Counted from the first letter of the stretch, positions 6,713-15,539 are shown. The stretch is 64,000 bases of DNA from Bradyrhizobium nanningense (GCF_004114535.1 NZ_LBJC01000023.1:124001-188000); one strand, 5' to 3'. The notes: a model not told the origin generated them from the letters alone. Numbers and translations: made by a program.

Positions 6713-8353
6713 ATGCCGAATCGTTTGCCGATGCCGCCTGCGGAACAACTTCACAACGCGCCCGAATTCACCGTCTCCGAGCTCTCGCAGTCCCTGAAGC
6801 GGACGGTGGAAGACACCTACGGCCATGTCCGGGTCCGCGGCGAGATCTCGGGATTCCGGGGCGCCCATTCCTCCGGCCATTGCTATTTCGCGCTCAAGGA
6901 CGAGAGCGCCAAGATCGAGGCGGTGATCTGGAAGGGCGTGCACGGCCGGATGCGCTTCAAGCCCCAGGAAGGGCTCGAGGTCATCGCCACCGGCAAGCTC
7001 ACGACCTATCCGGGCTCCTCGAAATACCAGATCGTGATCGAGGCGCTGGAGCCAGCCGGCATCGGCGCGCTGATGGCGCTGATGGAGGAGCGCAAGAAGA
7101 AGCTCGCCGCGGAAGGGCTGTTCGACGAGGCGCGCAAGCAGCTCTTGCCCTGGCTGCCGGAGGTGATCGGCGTCGTGACCTCGCCGACCGGTGCCGTGAT
7201 CCGCGACATCCTGCATCGGCTGGAGGACCGCTTCCCCCGCCGCGTGCTGGTGTGGCCGGTCAAGGTGCAGGGCGACGGCTCGGCCGAGCAGGTCGCGGCC
7301 GCGATCCGCGGTTTCAACGCGCTGCCCGAGGGCGGCAAGATCCCGCGGCCCGACGTGCTGATCGTCGCGCGCGGCGGCGGCTCGCTGGAGGATCTCTGGT
7401 CGTTCAACGAGGAGATCGTGGTCCGCGCCGCGGCCGAGAGCATGATCCCGCTGATCTCCGCGGTGGGGCACGAGACCGACATCACGCTGATCGATTTCGT
7501 CGCCGACAAGCGCGCGCCGACGCCGACGGCGGCGGCCGAGATGGCGGTGCCGGTGCGCAGCGATCTGTTCGTCGAGGTCGGAGATCTCGGACGGCGCACC
7601 CGCGCCTATTGGCAGCGCGCCCAGGAGAGCCGCCGCAGCGAGCTCCGCGCCGCCGCGCGTGCGCTGCCGGCGGCTGGCGATCTCCTGGCTATCCCGCGGC
7701 AGCGGCTAGATTCGGCGGGCGCCTCCCTGCCCCGTTGCCTCAAGGCCAACACGCACGCGCATTTCCGAAGGTTCACCGCCGCCAGCGCCAAGCTGACGCT
7801 GCGGGTGCTGCACGGCCAGATCGCACAGGCCGACCACCGGCTCACCGTGTGCGGCGAACGCCTCGGGCTCTCCGCGCGCTCGCTGTTGCGGCGGCGGCGC
7901 GACCGCTTTGCCGGGCTCGAGGTTCGCTTGCGCGCCTCAAAGCTTTCCAATGCGCAGGCGCAGCGCAACGCGATTGCCCGCCAGCGCGAGCGCACGCATC
8001 GTCTTAGCGAGCGCGCCGGCCGCGCGCTCGTGACGCTGATGCAGCGGCTGGAGGCCCGCGTCGAGAACAGCGGCAAGCTGCTCTCGGCCTTGTCCTATCG
8101 CAGCGTGCTCGCGCGCGGCTTTGCGCTGGTACGGGATGAGGCGGGTCATCCGCTGCATGCGGCGGATGCGATCGGGCCGGGCGCGCGTGTCGAGATCGAG
8201 TTCGCCGATGGCCGCGTCGGCGCCACCGCGGATGCGGATCGCCCGACACCGGCGGCAAAGCGCACGCCGGCGCAACAGAAGCCGGCTGCGGCGGACGCAA
8301 AGCCCGCGCCGAAGCGCGTGGTCAAGCCGGTGGATCAGGGCAGTTTGTTCTGA
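6713..8353 (+). CDS. xseA: Exodeoxyribonuclease VII large subunit
   Basis: 546 residues. The N-terminal OB-fold is visible as VRGEISGFRGAHSSGHCYFA. The catalytic domain follows with GVVTSPTGAVIRDI, DVLIVARGGGSLEDLWSFN and SAVGHETDITLIDFVADKRA. A coiled-coil-rich, Arg-rich helical segment spans roughly residues 300-460, and the C-terminal segment begins SYRSVLARGFALVRD. The enzyme degrades single-stranded DNA together with XseB. The tail (KPAAADAKPAPKRVVKPVDQ) is a low-complexity extension. The frame opens upstream at 6557, but MPNRLPMPPAEQ at 6713 is the first ATG giving normal length. A GGGTCTGACCCC palindrome lies just before the ATG. Confidence 0.96.
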   Translation: MPNRLPMPPAEQLHNAPEFTVSELSQSLKRTVEDTYGHVRVRGEISGFRGAHSSGHCYFALKDESAKIEAVIWKGVHGRMRFKPQEGLEVIATGKLTTYPGSSKYQIVIEALEPAGIGALMALMEERKKKLAAEGLFDEARKQLLPWLPEVIGVVTSPTGAVIRDILHRLEDRFPRRVLVWPVKVQGDGSAEQVAAAIRGFNALPEGGKIPRPDVLIVARGGGSLEDLWSFNEEIVVRAAAESMIPLISAVGHETDITLIDFVADKRAPTPTAAAEMAVPVRSDLFVEVGDLGRRTRAYWQRAQESRRSELRAAARALPAAGDLLAIPRQRLDSAGASLPRCLKANTHAHFRRFTAASAKLTLRVLHGQIAQADHRLTVCGERLGLSARSLLRRRRDRFAGLEVRLRASKLSNAQAQRNAIARQRERTHRLSERAGRALVTLMQRLEARVENSGKLLSALSYRSVLARGFALVRDEAGHPLHAADAIGPGARVEIEFADGRVGATADADRPTPAAKRTPAQQKPAAADAKPAPKRVVKPVDQGSLF

Positions 8354-8379
8354 GGCAACGACCGAGCGCTCCACCATCG

Positions 8380-8502
8380 GTGTCATTCCCCGCCTTGTGC
8401 GCAATTGCGCACTGGAGCGGGGAATCCAGTACGCCGCGGCTTCTCGGTAAACCACAGGCGTCTCGGCGTACTGGATCGCCCGGTCAAGCCGGGCGATGAC
8501 AC
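8380..8502. repeat. Short intergenic repeat, family B copy 2
   Basis: Begins GTGTCATTCCCCGCC and ends GCCGGGCGATGACAC, with the same internal ATCCAGTACGCCGCGGC and TACTGGATCGCCCGGTC arms as 2418-2539. Lies 26 nt downstream of the xseA stop and can fold into a long hairpin. Confidence 0.75.
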
Positions 8503-8549
8503 CGAATTTGTGGAACACGCGCAGCCCCAATCTCGTGGAGACAGCTCGC

Positions 8550-8696
8550 CTACCGGCAGGACAATCCCGCATCGATGGTGGTCCAGAAGCCGCAATGCTC
8601 CGGTGCGCGCTGTGGGGCGCCGGCGTGGGCCTCGTACAGGAAGATCGCGACGGTGAAGACGACGAGTGCGGAGAACAGGGGGATGCGGTTGCGCAT
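8550..8696 (-). CDS. Small hypothetical protein with N-terminal hydrophobic segment
   Basis: 48 residues. MRNRIPLFSALVVFTVAIFL is a signal peptide or membrane anchor, ending near AHAG. The short mature part contains two Cys and ends GLSCR. Two Cys in a tiny exported peptide suggest a disulfide. No family was recognised. The codon pattern is GC-biased and an upstream GGAG-like signal is weak, so this is a probable but not certain gene. It lies alone between xseA and a secreted hydrolase. Confidence 0.5.
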   Translation of the reverse strand: MRNRIPLFSALVVFTVAIFLYEAHAGAPQRAPEHCGFWTTIDAGLSCR

Positions 8697-8910
8697 GGAG
8701 ATTGCGTTTAATCGACATCGTGGTCGAACTAAGGCGCCGTCACGCACTGAAACCGGCGCCGTGCGCGATCCGTAGATTCCCGGTCGGCCATCATGGTCCG
8801 TGCAGGGCGGTGGTCGATGCGGGGCTGTCCGCCTGAATTTGTTCCTCGGGCGGCCCCGCTTCCGCCTTCGCTTCTACCGAGCTACGGCGCGACAAGTCCG
8901 CTCACCCAAG

Positions 8911-9735
8911 CTACCGCGCCAGCCATTCCGCGACATCCTTCTGCGACTCCGCGCGCGCTTCTGCATCGGTGCCGAGATGGCCGCGCTCGGGCGCGGCGGC
9001 ATCGTTGCTGCCGCCGGCTGCGTGCAGCGGCGTGTTGGCGCGGTCGAAATCGTGATAGGCGCCGGGATAGACCACGATGCGCGCGAGCGCGCTGCGGCCA
9101 TGCGCGCCCTCGACCATCTGGCGGCAGGCGGGCGGAGACGAGACGTCGTCATCGGCGCCGATCAGCACCAGGGTGGGCACCCGCGTGCTCCAGCCGAGGC
9201 CGGCGGAAATCCGGCAGTCCGGATAGAAGGCGATCGCAGCGCGGAAATCGGGCGCCAGATCGCGCGCCCCGCTCTGCGGACGCACGGCCCAGAGCAGCGC
9301 GCTGGCGCCATTGGCCCAGCCCATCAGGCTGACGCGGTCGCGCGCCACCCAGCTCTGCTTCATCAGCCAGGCCCGCGTCGCCGCGACGTCGGCGACGCGC
9401 TCACGTCGCGCCTTGACGTGCATCTCCTTGACGCGGCATTGCGGCCCGAGCTCGCGCGAGCCGTAGCTGTCGGGCCACAGCACGGCGTTGCCGGCCTTGA
9501 GGAGGCGCTCGGCCCAGTCGCGATAACGCGGCAGCACGGCATCGGAATGGCTACCGAGCCCGCCGCAGCCATGCAGCGCGATCACGGTCGGAAACGGGCC
9601 TGCACCCTCGGGCTTGTAGAGCTGCGCATGCAGCACGCCCGAGGCCAGCGGAATATCGACCGGCTGCGGCGCCGGCGCGGCACGCGCGGCCGACATCGCT
9701 AGCGTCACGAACAGGGCGGTCAATCGAAGGCGCAT
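8911..9735 (-). CDS. Secreted alpha/beta hydrolase, dienelactone hydrolase-like
   Basis: 274 residues with a signal peptide (MRLRLTALFVTLAMSAARA). The oxyanion segment is VIALHGCGGLGSHSD. The nucleophile elbow is LMGWANGA, where Ala stands at the usual nucleophile place between W and N, so assignment of the catalytic residue needs alignment. Later come FYPDCR and LVLIGADDDVSSPPACRQM (acid residue) and GAYHDFDR (His). The fold matches the dienelactone hydrolase family exported to the periplasm; the substrate is unknown. Two Cys pairs (GPQCR, PDCR/PPACR) may form disulfides. The start at 9735 was chosen because it opens the signal peptide. Confidence 0.8.
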   Translation of the reverse strand: MRLRLTALFVTLAMSAARAAPAPQPVDIPLASGVLHAQLYKPEGAGPFPTVIALHGCGGLGSHSDAVLPRYRDWAERLLKAGNAVLWPDSYGSRELGPQCRVKEMHVKARRERVADVAATRAWLMKQSWVARDRVSLMGWANGASALLWAVRPQSGARDLAPDFRAAIAFYPDCRISAGLGWSTRVPTLVLIGADDDVSSPPACRQMVEGAHGRSALARIVVYPGAYHDFDRANTPLHAAGGSNDAAAPERGHLGTDAEARAESQKDVAEWLAR

Positions 9736-9944
9736 CGGACTCTGCCGTATCAGGTGCCGGACCGCACGCGGCGCACCGGGATGATCCTTCGGGCGAGCAT
9801 TATCACGCGGGAACGGCAGCAAAACATCACAAAGCGGTGGGTTTACCGGGCGGACAAGGCGCCCTATCTATGCTACATCCCGTCCAACACATCGTGCCCT
9901 CCAAGGGTTTCCTTGGCAGCGGCCTTCCACGGAGACTTTCGACC

Positions 9945-10175
9945 GTGCTGAACAAGTTCGGCCCCTCGGGCCATGGAGAAGCGCAGGTGCAATATCTCGA
10001 CGGCGATTTCCGTGTGATCTCGCCGGGGACCTTCGTGCGCTGCGCGATCACCGATGTGCGGATCCCGCTCGACGAGCTGAAGTACTGGAGCGTGGATCTG
10101 CAGGAGGCCTACGCCACCCCCTCCGCCGTCCTGCAGCGGCATTTTCCCGGCGCGCCGAAACCGCAGGAATCGTGA
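9945..10175 (+). CDS. DUF2093 family protein
   Basis: 76 residues beginning at GTG 9945, ten bases after a GGAG ribosome-binding site (9931-9934). The sequence GEAQVQYLDGDFRVISPGTF followed by VRCAITDVRIPLDELKYWSV is characteristic of the alphaproteobacterial DUF2093 family, of unknown function. The frame stays open upstream to 9837, but that part has no family resemblance. Single gene between two minus-strand genes. Confidence 0.85.
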   Translation: MLNKFGPSGHGEAQVQYLDGDFRVISPGTFVRCAITDVRIPLDELKYWSVDLQEAYATPSAVLQRHFPGAPKPQES

Positions 10176-10197
10176 TCGAGTCCGTGGCACCATTCGG

Positions 10198-10509
10198 CTA
10201 TTGCGGCTCGGGAGCATCGCCGCCGACGCAGGTCTTGATGAAACTCCTCCTGGATTCACCGACGATCTTCTGATCGATCGCCTGCTTCAGGCAGTCGAGC
10301 CGCGCCTGCGCCAGGCAGAGCTGCAGCTGATCGCGCTTGTCCTGCCCTTTCAGGCTCGCCGTCGTGGCAAGGCACGTCACGCGCTTGGTCGCGGGAACCG
10401 GCACGGTGGCGGTCGGAGCGGCTGCAGGCGGTGCGGACGTCTGAGCATGGGCGGGCAAAACCGGCAGACCCACGAGGCTGGCGGTAAGAATCGCGGACCG
10501 CAATTTCAT
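10198..10509 (-). CDS. Secreted PsiF-repeat-like small protein
   Basis: 103 residues with signal peptide MKLRSAILTASLVGLPVLPAHA, then an Ala/Pro/Thr-rich linker. The C-terminal part has four spaced Cys (CLATTASLKGQ, QLCLAQARLDCLKQ, SFIKTCVGGD). This resembles the PsiF repeat seen in phosphate-starvation-induced secreted proteins, although the similarity is only pattern-level. The start at 10509 follows AGGAGA five bases upstream. Divergent from the pilin cluster at 10667. Confidence 0.7.
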   Translation of the reverse strand: MKLRSAILTASLVGLPVLPAHAQTSAPPAAAPTATVPVPATKRVTCLATTASLKGQDKRDQLQLCLAQARLDCLKQAIDQKIVGESRRSFIKTCVGGDAPEPQ

Positions 10510-10666
10510 CTGACTCTCCTGGACGCAGCTCTATCGATAGGAGCCTGGCCATGAATGTCGGCTGAATGTCCGCCGATACTTAAAATTGTCCTGCTTCCAT
10601 TGGGGCGCATTTAATCCGCCCGCATCACACTGCTTTCGGGAAAAAGTGGCAAGTGGGCAGGAACGC

Positions 10667-11989
10667 ATGGACCTCCGGAGATCTTTCACCCGTTCGTTCG
10701 GTGCATCTTTGAGCTCAAAAGGTCGTGCTCGACGGCGCGACCGAACGATTCACCTGCTTGAACGGTTCGCCCGCGACGAGTCGGGCAGCTATGTGATCAT
10801 TTCCGCGCTGCTGATGCCGGTCCTGGTCGGCACCGCCGGCCTCGGAACGGAAGTGGGCTGGTGGTACTACAAACACAAGAACATGCAGAGCGCGGCAGAT
10901 TCCGGCGCAGTCAGCGCTGCGACGGCTGCGAGTGCAGGCGGCGACCCCTCATCCGAAGCCAATGCGGTGACGGCAAACTACGGCTACGCCAATGGGACGG
11001 GCAACGTCACGGTCACGGTGAACCAGCCCCCGAAGACCGGCAACAATGTATCGAATTCGCAGGCCATCGAAGTCATCGTGAGTCAGCCGCAGCAGCGCCT
11101 GCTGTCAGCTTTGTTCGGATCGGATTCCGTGCTCATCACCGCACGCTCGGTCGCCTTGCCGAATTCCGGGACAGGCTGCGTCCTCGCGCTCAACTCGGGC
11201 GCAAGTCCCGCTGTCAACGTCAGTGGCGGCAACCAGCTCAACCTGATCAAGTGCAACCTTTACAGCAACTCCAGCGCAAGCCCCTCGCTCAACGTCGCCG
11301 GCAGCGCCTCGGTCGCGGCAAACCAGGTCGGCGTGGTTGGCGATGTCTCTGGTTCGAGCAGCATCACCGCGACCAACGGGATCAAGACGCACGTCGCGGC
11401 CGTCGCCGATCCCTACGCCAACGTCTCTCCTCCCGCCAAGCCGAGCTGCACCAACGCCAAGATCACGGTCAACGCCAACGGAAAGACGAACTCGCTCGAC
11501 CCAGGCTGCTACGCGGGCAGCATCACGGTCAATGCCGGCGCAGTCCTGAACCTGAATCCAGGCATCTATTATCTGGACGGGGCCAACTTGAGCGTCGCCG
11601 GAAACGCCACCATCACCGGCAGCGGCGTCACCCTGGTGTTTACGGGCTCGGGGAGCAACTGGGGGACCGCCTCGATCGGCAGCAACGCCACCATCGACCT
11701 GACGGCGCCGACCAGCGGCGCCACGAAGGGCATCGTCATGTACGGCGACCGCAACATGCCGGCCGGGACAGCCTTCAATCTCACCGGTGGCAGCACGCAG
11801 AATTTCGGCGGTGCCATCTACCTGCCAAAGGCCAACCTCAGCTTCAGTGGCGGCAACGGCACGAGCACATCCTGCACCAAGATCATCGCGGACACGCTGA
11901 CGTTCAGCGGCACGTCGAACCTCCAGGTCAATTGTACCGCGCTCGGCACCGCGACGATAGGTTCACAAACCGCACAGCTCATCGAATGA
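10667..11989 (+). CDS. TadG-like pilus assembly protein with beta-rich C-terminal domain
   Basis: 440 residues. After a basic N-terminus comes the TadE/TadG-type segment ERFARDESGSYVIISALLMP with a transmembrane helix (residues about 38-62), then AADSGAVSAATAA. The rest is Gly/Ser/Asn/Thr-rich with recurring short strands (NVSGGNQLNL, LNVAGSASVAA, ITVNAGAVLNLNPGIYYLDG, LSVAGNATITGSG, LSFSGGNGTS) and few Cys, suggesting a beta-solenoid surface domain. TadG proteins are minor components linked to Tad (Flp) pili. The stop overlaps the next gene as ATGA, so the three pilin-like genes are translationally coupled. No tad ATPase, secretin or prepilin peptidase gene lies in the window. Confidence 0.85.
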   Translation: MDLRRSFTRSFGASLSSKGRARRRDRTIHLLERFARDESGSYVIISALLMPVLVGTAGLGTEVGWWYYKHKNMQSAADSGAVSAATAASAGGDPSSEANAVTANYGYANGTGNVTVTVNQPPKTGNNVSNSQAIEVIVSQPQQRLLSALFGSDSVLITARSVALPNSGTGCVLALNSGASPAVNVSGGNQLNLIKCNLYSNSSASPSLNVAGSASVAANQVGVVGDVSGSSSITATNGIKTHVAAVADPYANVSPPAKPSCTNAKITVNANGKTNSLDPGCYAGSITVNAGAVLNLNPGIYYLDGANLSVAGNATITGSGVTLVFTGSGSNWGTASIGSNATIDLTAPTSGATKGIVMYGDRNMPAGTAFNLTGGSTQNFGGAIYLPKANLSFSGGNGTSTSCTKIIADTLTFSGTSNLQVNCTALGTATIGSQTAQLIE

Positions 11990-12504
11990 GGCTTGGACCG
12001 ATGCAAATCCAGAACCTCTCATCAAAGTATCGCCGTCGATTGCTTGGTTCTCTCGCGAGGCACGCGCGCGCTGCCGGCAGCGATCAACGGGGCGTCGCGG
12101 CTGCCGAATTCGGCATCCTGGTCCCGCTGCTGTCTCTGATGGTCGTTTCGGTTACGGACATCGGGCTTGCGCTCTATCGCAAGATGCAGGTCGAGAATGC
12201 CGCACAAGCGGGAGCCCAATACGCGATTGCGCGCGGCTTCGACGCCAGCGGCATTTCGAACGCCGTCGCAAGTGCCACCAATGCGACGAACATCACCGCT
12301 TCACCTCCGCCGGTCCAATTTTGCGGTTGTCCAACGAGTGCGGGAGTCAGCGCCGCCACCTGCGGAACGGTCTGCACCGGCGGTGCGCAGGCCGGAACAT
12401 ATACGACGGTCTCGGCGCGGGCGACGTATTATACGATCATCGATTACCAGGTCGTGGCGGCCACCTACACTTACACCGCGCAATCCACTGCGAGGTTGCA
12501 GTGA
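11986..12504 (+). CDS. TadE-like pilus assembly protein
   Basis: 172 residues. The N-terminal TadE motif is GVAAAEFGILVPLLSLMVV with the conserved Glu, followed by DIGLALYRKMQVENAAQAGA. The C-terminal extracellular part has four Cys (QFCGCP, ATCGTVC). TadE-type pseudopilins are processed by a TadV-like peptidase in the Tad system. The ATG at 11986 overlaps the upstream stop; ATG 12001 is an alternative start. The next gene begins at GTG 12501, overlapping this stop. Confidence 0.88.
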   Translation: MRLGPMQIQNLSSKYRRRLLGSLARHARAAGSDQRGVAAAEFGILVPLLSLMVVSVTDIGLALYRKMQVENAAQAGAQYAIARGFDASGISNAVASATNATNITASPPPVQFCGCPTSAGVSAATCGTVCTGGAQAGTYTTVSARATYYTIIDYQVVAATYTYTAQSTARLQ

Positions 12505-12878
12505 AACTCACGGCACTATGGCGCGACACGCGGGGTACGTCGGCGCTGGAATTTGCGCTGACCGCTCCCGTGTTCTTCCTTTTCATATTTGGCATCATCG
12601 AATGCGGACTGCTGTTCTGGACTCAGCTGGGAATCCAGCATGGCAGCGAAATGGCGGCGCGCTGCGCCACCGTCAACACCACGCTCTGCTCGAGCAGCAA
12701 CACCATCACGAGCTACGCTGCCCAGCAGGCCTTCGGCCTCACGCTCCCCGCGGGGACGTTCACCTATTCCACGGCGACGTGTGGCAACCAGGTCAGCGCG
12801 AATTATTCGTTTGAGTTTCCGCAGATCCTCAACCTGTCCCCGATGACACTGACCGGCCGGGCATGCTTCCCGAGCTGA
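12501..12878 (+). CDS. TadE/TadG-like pseudopilin
   Basis: 125 residues starting at GTG 12501 inside the preceding stop. The N-terminus carries DTRGTSALEFALTAPVFFLFIF with the conserved Glu of TadE proteins, then ECGLLFWTQLGIQHGSEMAARC. The exposed part contains four Cys (RCATVN, LCSSS, TCGNQ, ACFPS). It completes a three-gene pilin-like operon. Function as a minor pseudopilin is inferred from family. Confidence 0.85.
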   Translation: MKLTALWRDTRGTSALEFALTAPVFFLFIFGIIECGLLFWTQLGIQHGSEMAARCATVNTTLCSSSNTITSYAAQQAFGLTLPAGTFTYSTATCGNQVSANYSFEFPQILNLSPMTLTGRACFPS

Positions 12879-13293
12879 GACCGTGCAACGGGCAGCTTTG
12901 CCGCCCCTGCTATCATCGCGCGCCGAATCGCCGCTCTCGCGCCTGATTTGCCAGCCTCACCGCCGATGATCTCCGCCACGCCGCTCCGCGTTGCATCGAA
13001 CAGTGCGTGCACTCAGTGGTTAGTCATTTCGCGCTGTGGTTGGATTCTTTGTTGCGATTCGGCGCCCTTAAGTTGTTCGACGAAGTCTTGGTGAAACAGA
13101 GGGCTGTTATACTTGCATGTTAGGTAACTGGCCCTGCTCCTTTTATCGCACAGACAATCAAGTCAACCAAACGGCCATTGAGCTTTGGAATTGGCGCAGT
13201 CTGTGAACGGGCTCATATCGAAGAGTCAATTTGAGGGCTACGTTCACCGCGAAAATTCGCGTCGGAATATCAAGTCAAACGATGGGGGTGATC
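12879..13293. other. Intergenic stretch, no gene seen
   Basis: 415 nt between the pilin operon and a small ORF. The sequence is less GC-rich than its surroundings, particularly 13050-13290. No hairpin terminator, repeat or credible ORF was seen. Confidence 0.5.
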
Positions 13294-13479
13294 ATGCCCG
13301 CCATATTAGAGTTGCTCTATCGTGAATATTGCCGCGCCCGTCTTGTTGAAATGCGGAAACAGCTTCTGATCGCAACTGAACGCGCTCAAGCTCTGGACGT
13401 GGATCATCATCCTGCAGATCGGGGTGACGATGACGAGACGGACATACATCGCAGACCCGATCACCGCGCGCCGTACTGA
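13294..13479 (+). CDS. Small hypothetical protein
   Basis: 61 residues: MPAILELLYREYCRARLVEM, then RKQLLIATERAQ, then an acidic/His-rich tail. The N-terminal amphipathic helix with YCRAR resembles short uncharacterised Bradyrhizobium proteins I recall only vaguely. The frame opens at 13231, but the ATG at 13294 (GGGGGTGATC upstream) looks better. Function unknown. Confidence 0.5.
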   Translation: MPAILELLYREYCRARLVEMRKQLLIATERAQALDVDHHPADRGDDDETDIHRRPDHRAPY

Positions 13480-13551
13480 AGCGGCCCGACGGCGGGCAAC
13501 CTCTCCCGCGTAGCAATGACCAAGCAATTGGCGACAGTTTGGGAGCCTGCA

Positions 13552-13638
13552 ATGAATACACCCGAATACTATACTGTCATGGTGGCCTGCCTCTCGTGCC
13601 TGACCATTATCGGAATGATGGCCGCCGGGGCGTGGTGA
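13552..13638 (+). CDS. Very small membrane protein (28 residues)
   Basis: ATG at 13552 preceded by GGGAG with six-base spacing. It encodes MNTPEYYTVMVACLSCLTII followed by GMMAAGAW and a stop. This is one predicted transmembrane helix with two Cys and a short polar N-terminus, the usual build of bacterial single-helix miniproteins. No family was recognised. The strong ribosome-binding site is the main support. Confidence 0.45.
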   Translation: MNTPEYYTVMVACLSCLTIIGMMAAGAW

Positions 13639-13807
13639 GCATAACCGACTGCTGAAGCACGATCGCCGTGGGGGACCGAGGCCGCCGGCAAGCACGTTCA
13701 ATCCGCCCCTTGGCACCGGACGCAGCACGCGCCGGACTGCAACGTCCGTCGATGGACGCCAGACCTTCGCCTCGCTTCGGCTTGCAGACGTGATTGTTTC
13801 TGGGATG

Positions 13808-13850
13808 AGAGCGTTGCCGCCGCCTGCAACGCCTGCGGCGGCTTCGCTCT
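13808..13850. terminator. Long hairpin downstream of the GYD gene
   Basis: Arms AGAGCG-TT-GCCGCCGC and GCGGCGGC-TT-CGCTCT enclose an 11-nt loop. It begins 12 nt after the stop of the minus-strand GYD gene at 13862. No clear T-run follows, so it may be a terminator or a stabilising 3' structure. Confidence 0.4.
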
Positions 13851-13861
13851 AGGTCCGGATA

Positions 13862-14197
13862 TCAGCCTCCGGGCGGCGTATACGAAGAACGCAGCTTCGC
13901 CGCGTTCTGGCGAACCTGCTTGATCTCGTCCTGCGTGAACAACCGAGTCAGTTTCACGTTCTGCAGGGTGCCTGCCGTAACGGTCAGTCCGGAAATGGCC
14001 GGAGCCGCACCCGGATCAGGCACATCGAAAATCACCAGAACGCCTGGGCCGTCGGTCGCAACGCTGTACATCGAAATCAGCTTTCCGCCGGCCGCCTCGA
14101 TAAGTTTCCTGGCCGCTTCCTGGCGATTGGTCGTGGGATTTTCCAGGATGGCGTTGAGCGCGTGTGGCGTGTATTGTCCGGTGAGGCAAAAATGCAT
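13862..14197 (-). CDS. GYD domain-containing protein
   Basis: 111 residues of the GYD superfamily (dimeric alpha-beta barrel). Typical features are the N-terminal strand MHFCLTGQYTPHALNAI, the central LIEAAGGKLISMYSV, then GPGVLVIFDVPD. The function of GYD proteins is not established. The start at 14197 is preceded by AGAGGAG. It is a single gene, with the hairpin at 13808-13850 just downstream. Confidence 0.85.
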   Translation of the reverse strand: MHFCLTGQYTPHALNAILENPTTNRQEAARKLIEAAGGKLISMYSVATDGPGVLVIFDVPDPGAAPAISGLTVTAGTLQNVKLTRLFTQDEIKQVRQNAAKLRSSYTPPGG

Positions 14198-14522
14198 GGC
14201 ATGTTCTCCTCTGAACTCTTAGCAATACCTCTTCCTGCCGTTCCGAGCTGTCGTTACGGCCGTCGCATCTGAAATGATGAAGATACACTGCCCGCCGTGG
14301 GCATAAACGCCGCCGATGATTTCCGGAAGTTCGGCACGTCCCGGTGACGGCTCTCATGGAAGGCTACATCAACTCCCGAATTTGCGGAAGAGACTTTGTC
14401 AGCCGCGACATGACAGCTCGGTTCACACATCGCATCGCGCTAATTAATTCTCCATCACACGTTGCCTTCGCGCAGGAGAGCGAGGCGCAATCTTCGCGGA
14501 ATAGCCTTGCCTCTCTGCGAGA
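14198..14522. other. Intergenic stretch, no gene seen
   Basis: 325 nt upstream of the GYD gene and downstream of lpxK, with mixed composition. It presumably contains the GYD promoter; no convincing box, hairpin or ORF was identified. Confidence 0.45.
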
Positions 14523-15539
14523 TCATCGCCTGCTGAATCGTCGCTCGCGCGCCTTGTAGAGATGATCGCTGATGAGCCGCCGCAGCGCGTCCGGGTCGTC
14601 GAACTCGAGCTGGACGGCAAACGGCACGATGTCGTCAGGCACATCCTCTCTGCCGCGCAGGCGTGCGAGGTCCTTTTCCGTCGTCACCAGCGTGAGCTGC
14701 TCGCGCTGGGCCTCCGCCGTAAGGGCCGAGATCTCGTCGCCCGAGAACATGTGATGATCGGCGAAGGCGCGCGTGCGCGCGACCTCGATGCCGCAGGCTC
14801 GAAGGGTGCGGAAGAAGCGTTCGGGATCGCCGATGCCGGCAAAGGCGAAGACCTTCTGGCCGAGCAGCCGCGCGAGCGAGGCCGCATCCGGCATCAACCG
14901 TGCGCGCAGCTCGGGCTTGTTGCGCTTGGCGAGCTCGGCGGCGACATCGTTGGCGGCGCGGCCGTCGCCGATCAAGACCAGCGCGTCGGTGCGCGCAAGC
15001 TGGGCCTGCAGCGGCGCGCGCAAGGGGCCGGCGGGAAACACCTTGCCGTTGCCGAGGCCCCGCTCGCTGTCGATCACGATCAACGAGGCGTCCTTGAGCA
15101 GGCGCGGATTCTGAAAACCGTCGTCCATCACGATCACGGTCGCGCCCTGCGACTTCGCCAGCGCGACCCCGTCGAGGCGATCGCGCGCGACCGCGACCGG
15201 GACGTCGCGCGCCATCATCAAGGGTTCGTCGCCGACATCGGCAGCGGTGTGGCGTTCGCGGCCGACCATGACTGGGCCTTTCAGACGCCCGCCATAGCCG
15301 CGGCTGAGCACCACCGGCGTCTCGCCAAGCTCGCGCAGCAGCTTGGTCAGCGCCAGCACGGTCGGGGTCTTGCCGGCGCCTCCGACATGGTAATTGCCGA
15401 CGCAGATCACGGGAAGGCCGGCGTCCGCGCCCTGGCGCAGCATGCGCCGTTCGGCAATCGCGCCGTAGAGCGCTCCGAGCGGCCATAACGCATACGACGG
15501 AAGAGAGCGTGGCCGGTACCAGAAGGCCGGCTCACGCAT
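14523..15539 (-). CDS. lpxK: Tetraacyldisaccharide 4'-kinase
   Basis: 338 residues. Phosphorylates the 4' position of the lipid A disaccharide precursor at the inner membrane. The N-terminus MREPAFWYRPRSLPSYALWP is followed by the Walker A-type GNYHVGGAGKTPT, then VLSRGYGGR and the Walker B-like VIVMDDGFQNPRL; the tail segment is FADHHMFSGDEI. The start overlaps the waaA stop by 8 nt, placing it last in the lipid A/Kdo operon on the minus strand. Confidence 0.95.
   Translation of the reverse strand: MREPAFWYRPRSLPSYALWPLGALYGAIAERRMLRQGADAGLPVICVGNYHVGGAGKTPTVLALTKLLRELGETPVVLSRGYGGRLKGPVMVGRERHTAADVGDEPLMMARDVPVAVARDRLDGVALAKSQGATVIVMDDGFQNPRLLKDASLIVIDSERGLGNGKVFPAGPLRAPLQAQLARTDALVLIGDGRAANDVAAELAKRNKPELRARLMPDAASLARLLGQKVFAFAGIGDPERFFRTLRACGIEVARTRAFADHHMFSGDEISALTAEAQREQLTLVTTEKDLARLRGREDVPDDIVPFAVQLEFDDPDALRRLISDHLYKARERRFSRR

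Noticed and set aside
6659..7471. Minus-strand ORF opposite xseA
   Set aside because: Composition shadow of xseA, whose product carries all family motifs.
8911..9735. Annotation as a true dienelactone hydrolase
   Set aside because: The elbow reads GWANGA rather than the Cys-containing motif of that enzyme, so only the broader family is claimed.
10861..11985. Long plus-strand ORF upstream of and in frame with tadE
   Set aside because: It runs through tadG in another frame and encodes Arg/His/Gln-rich nonsense; the pilin-like gene starts at 11986.
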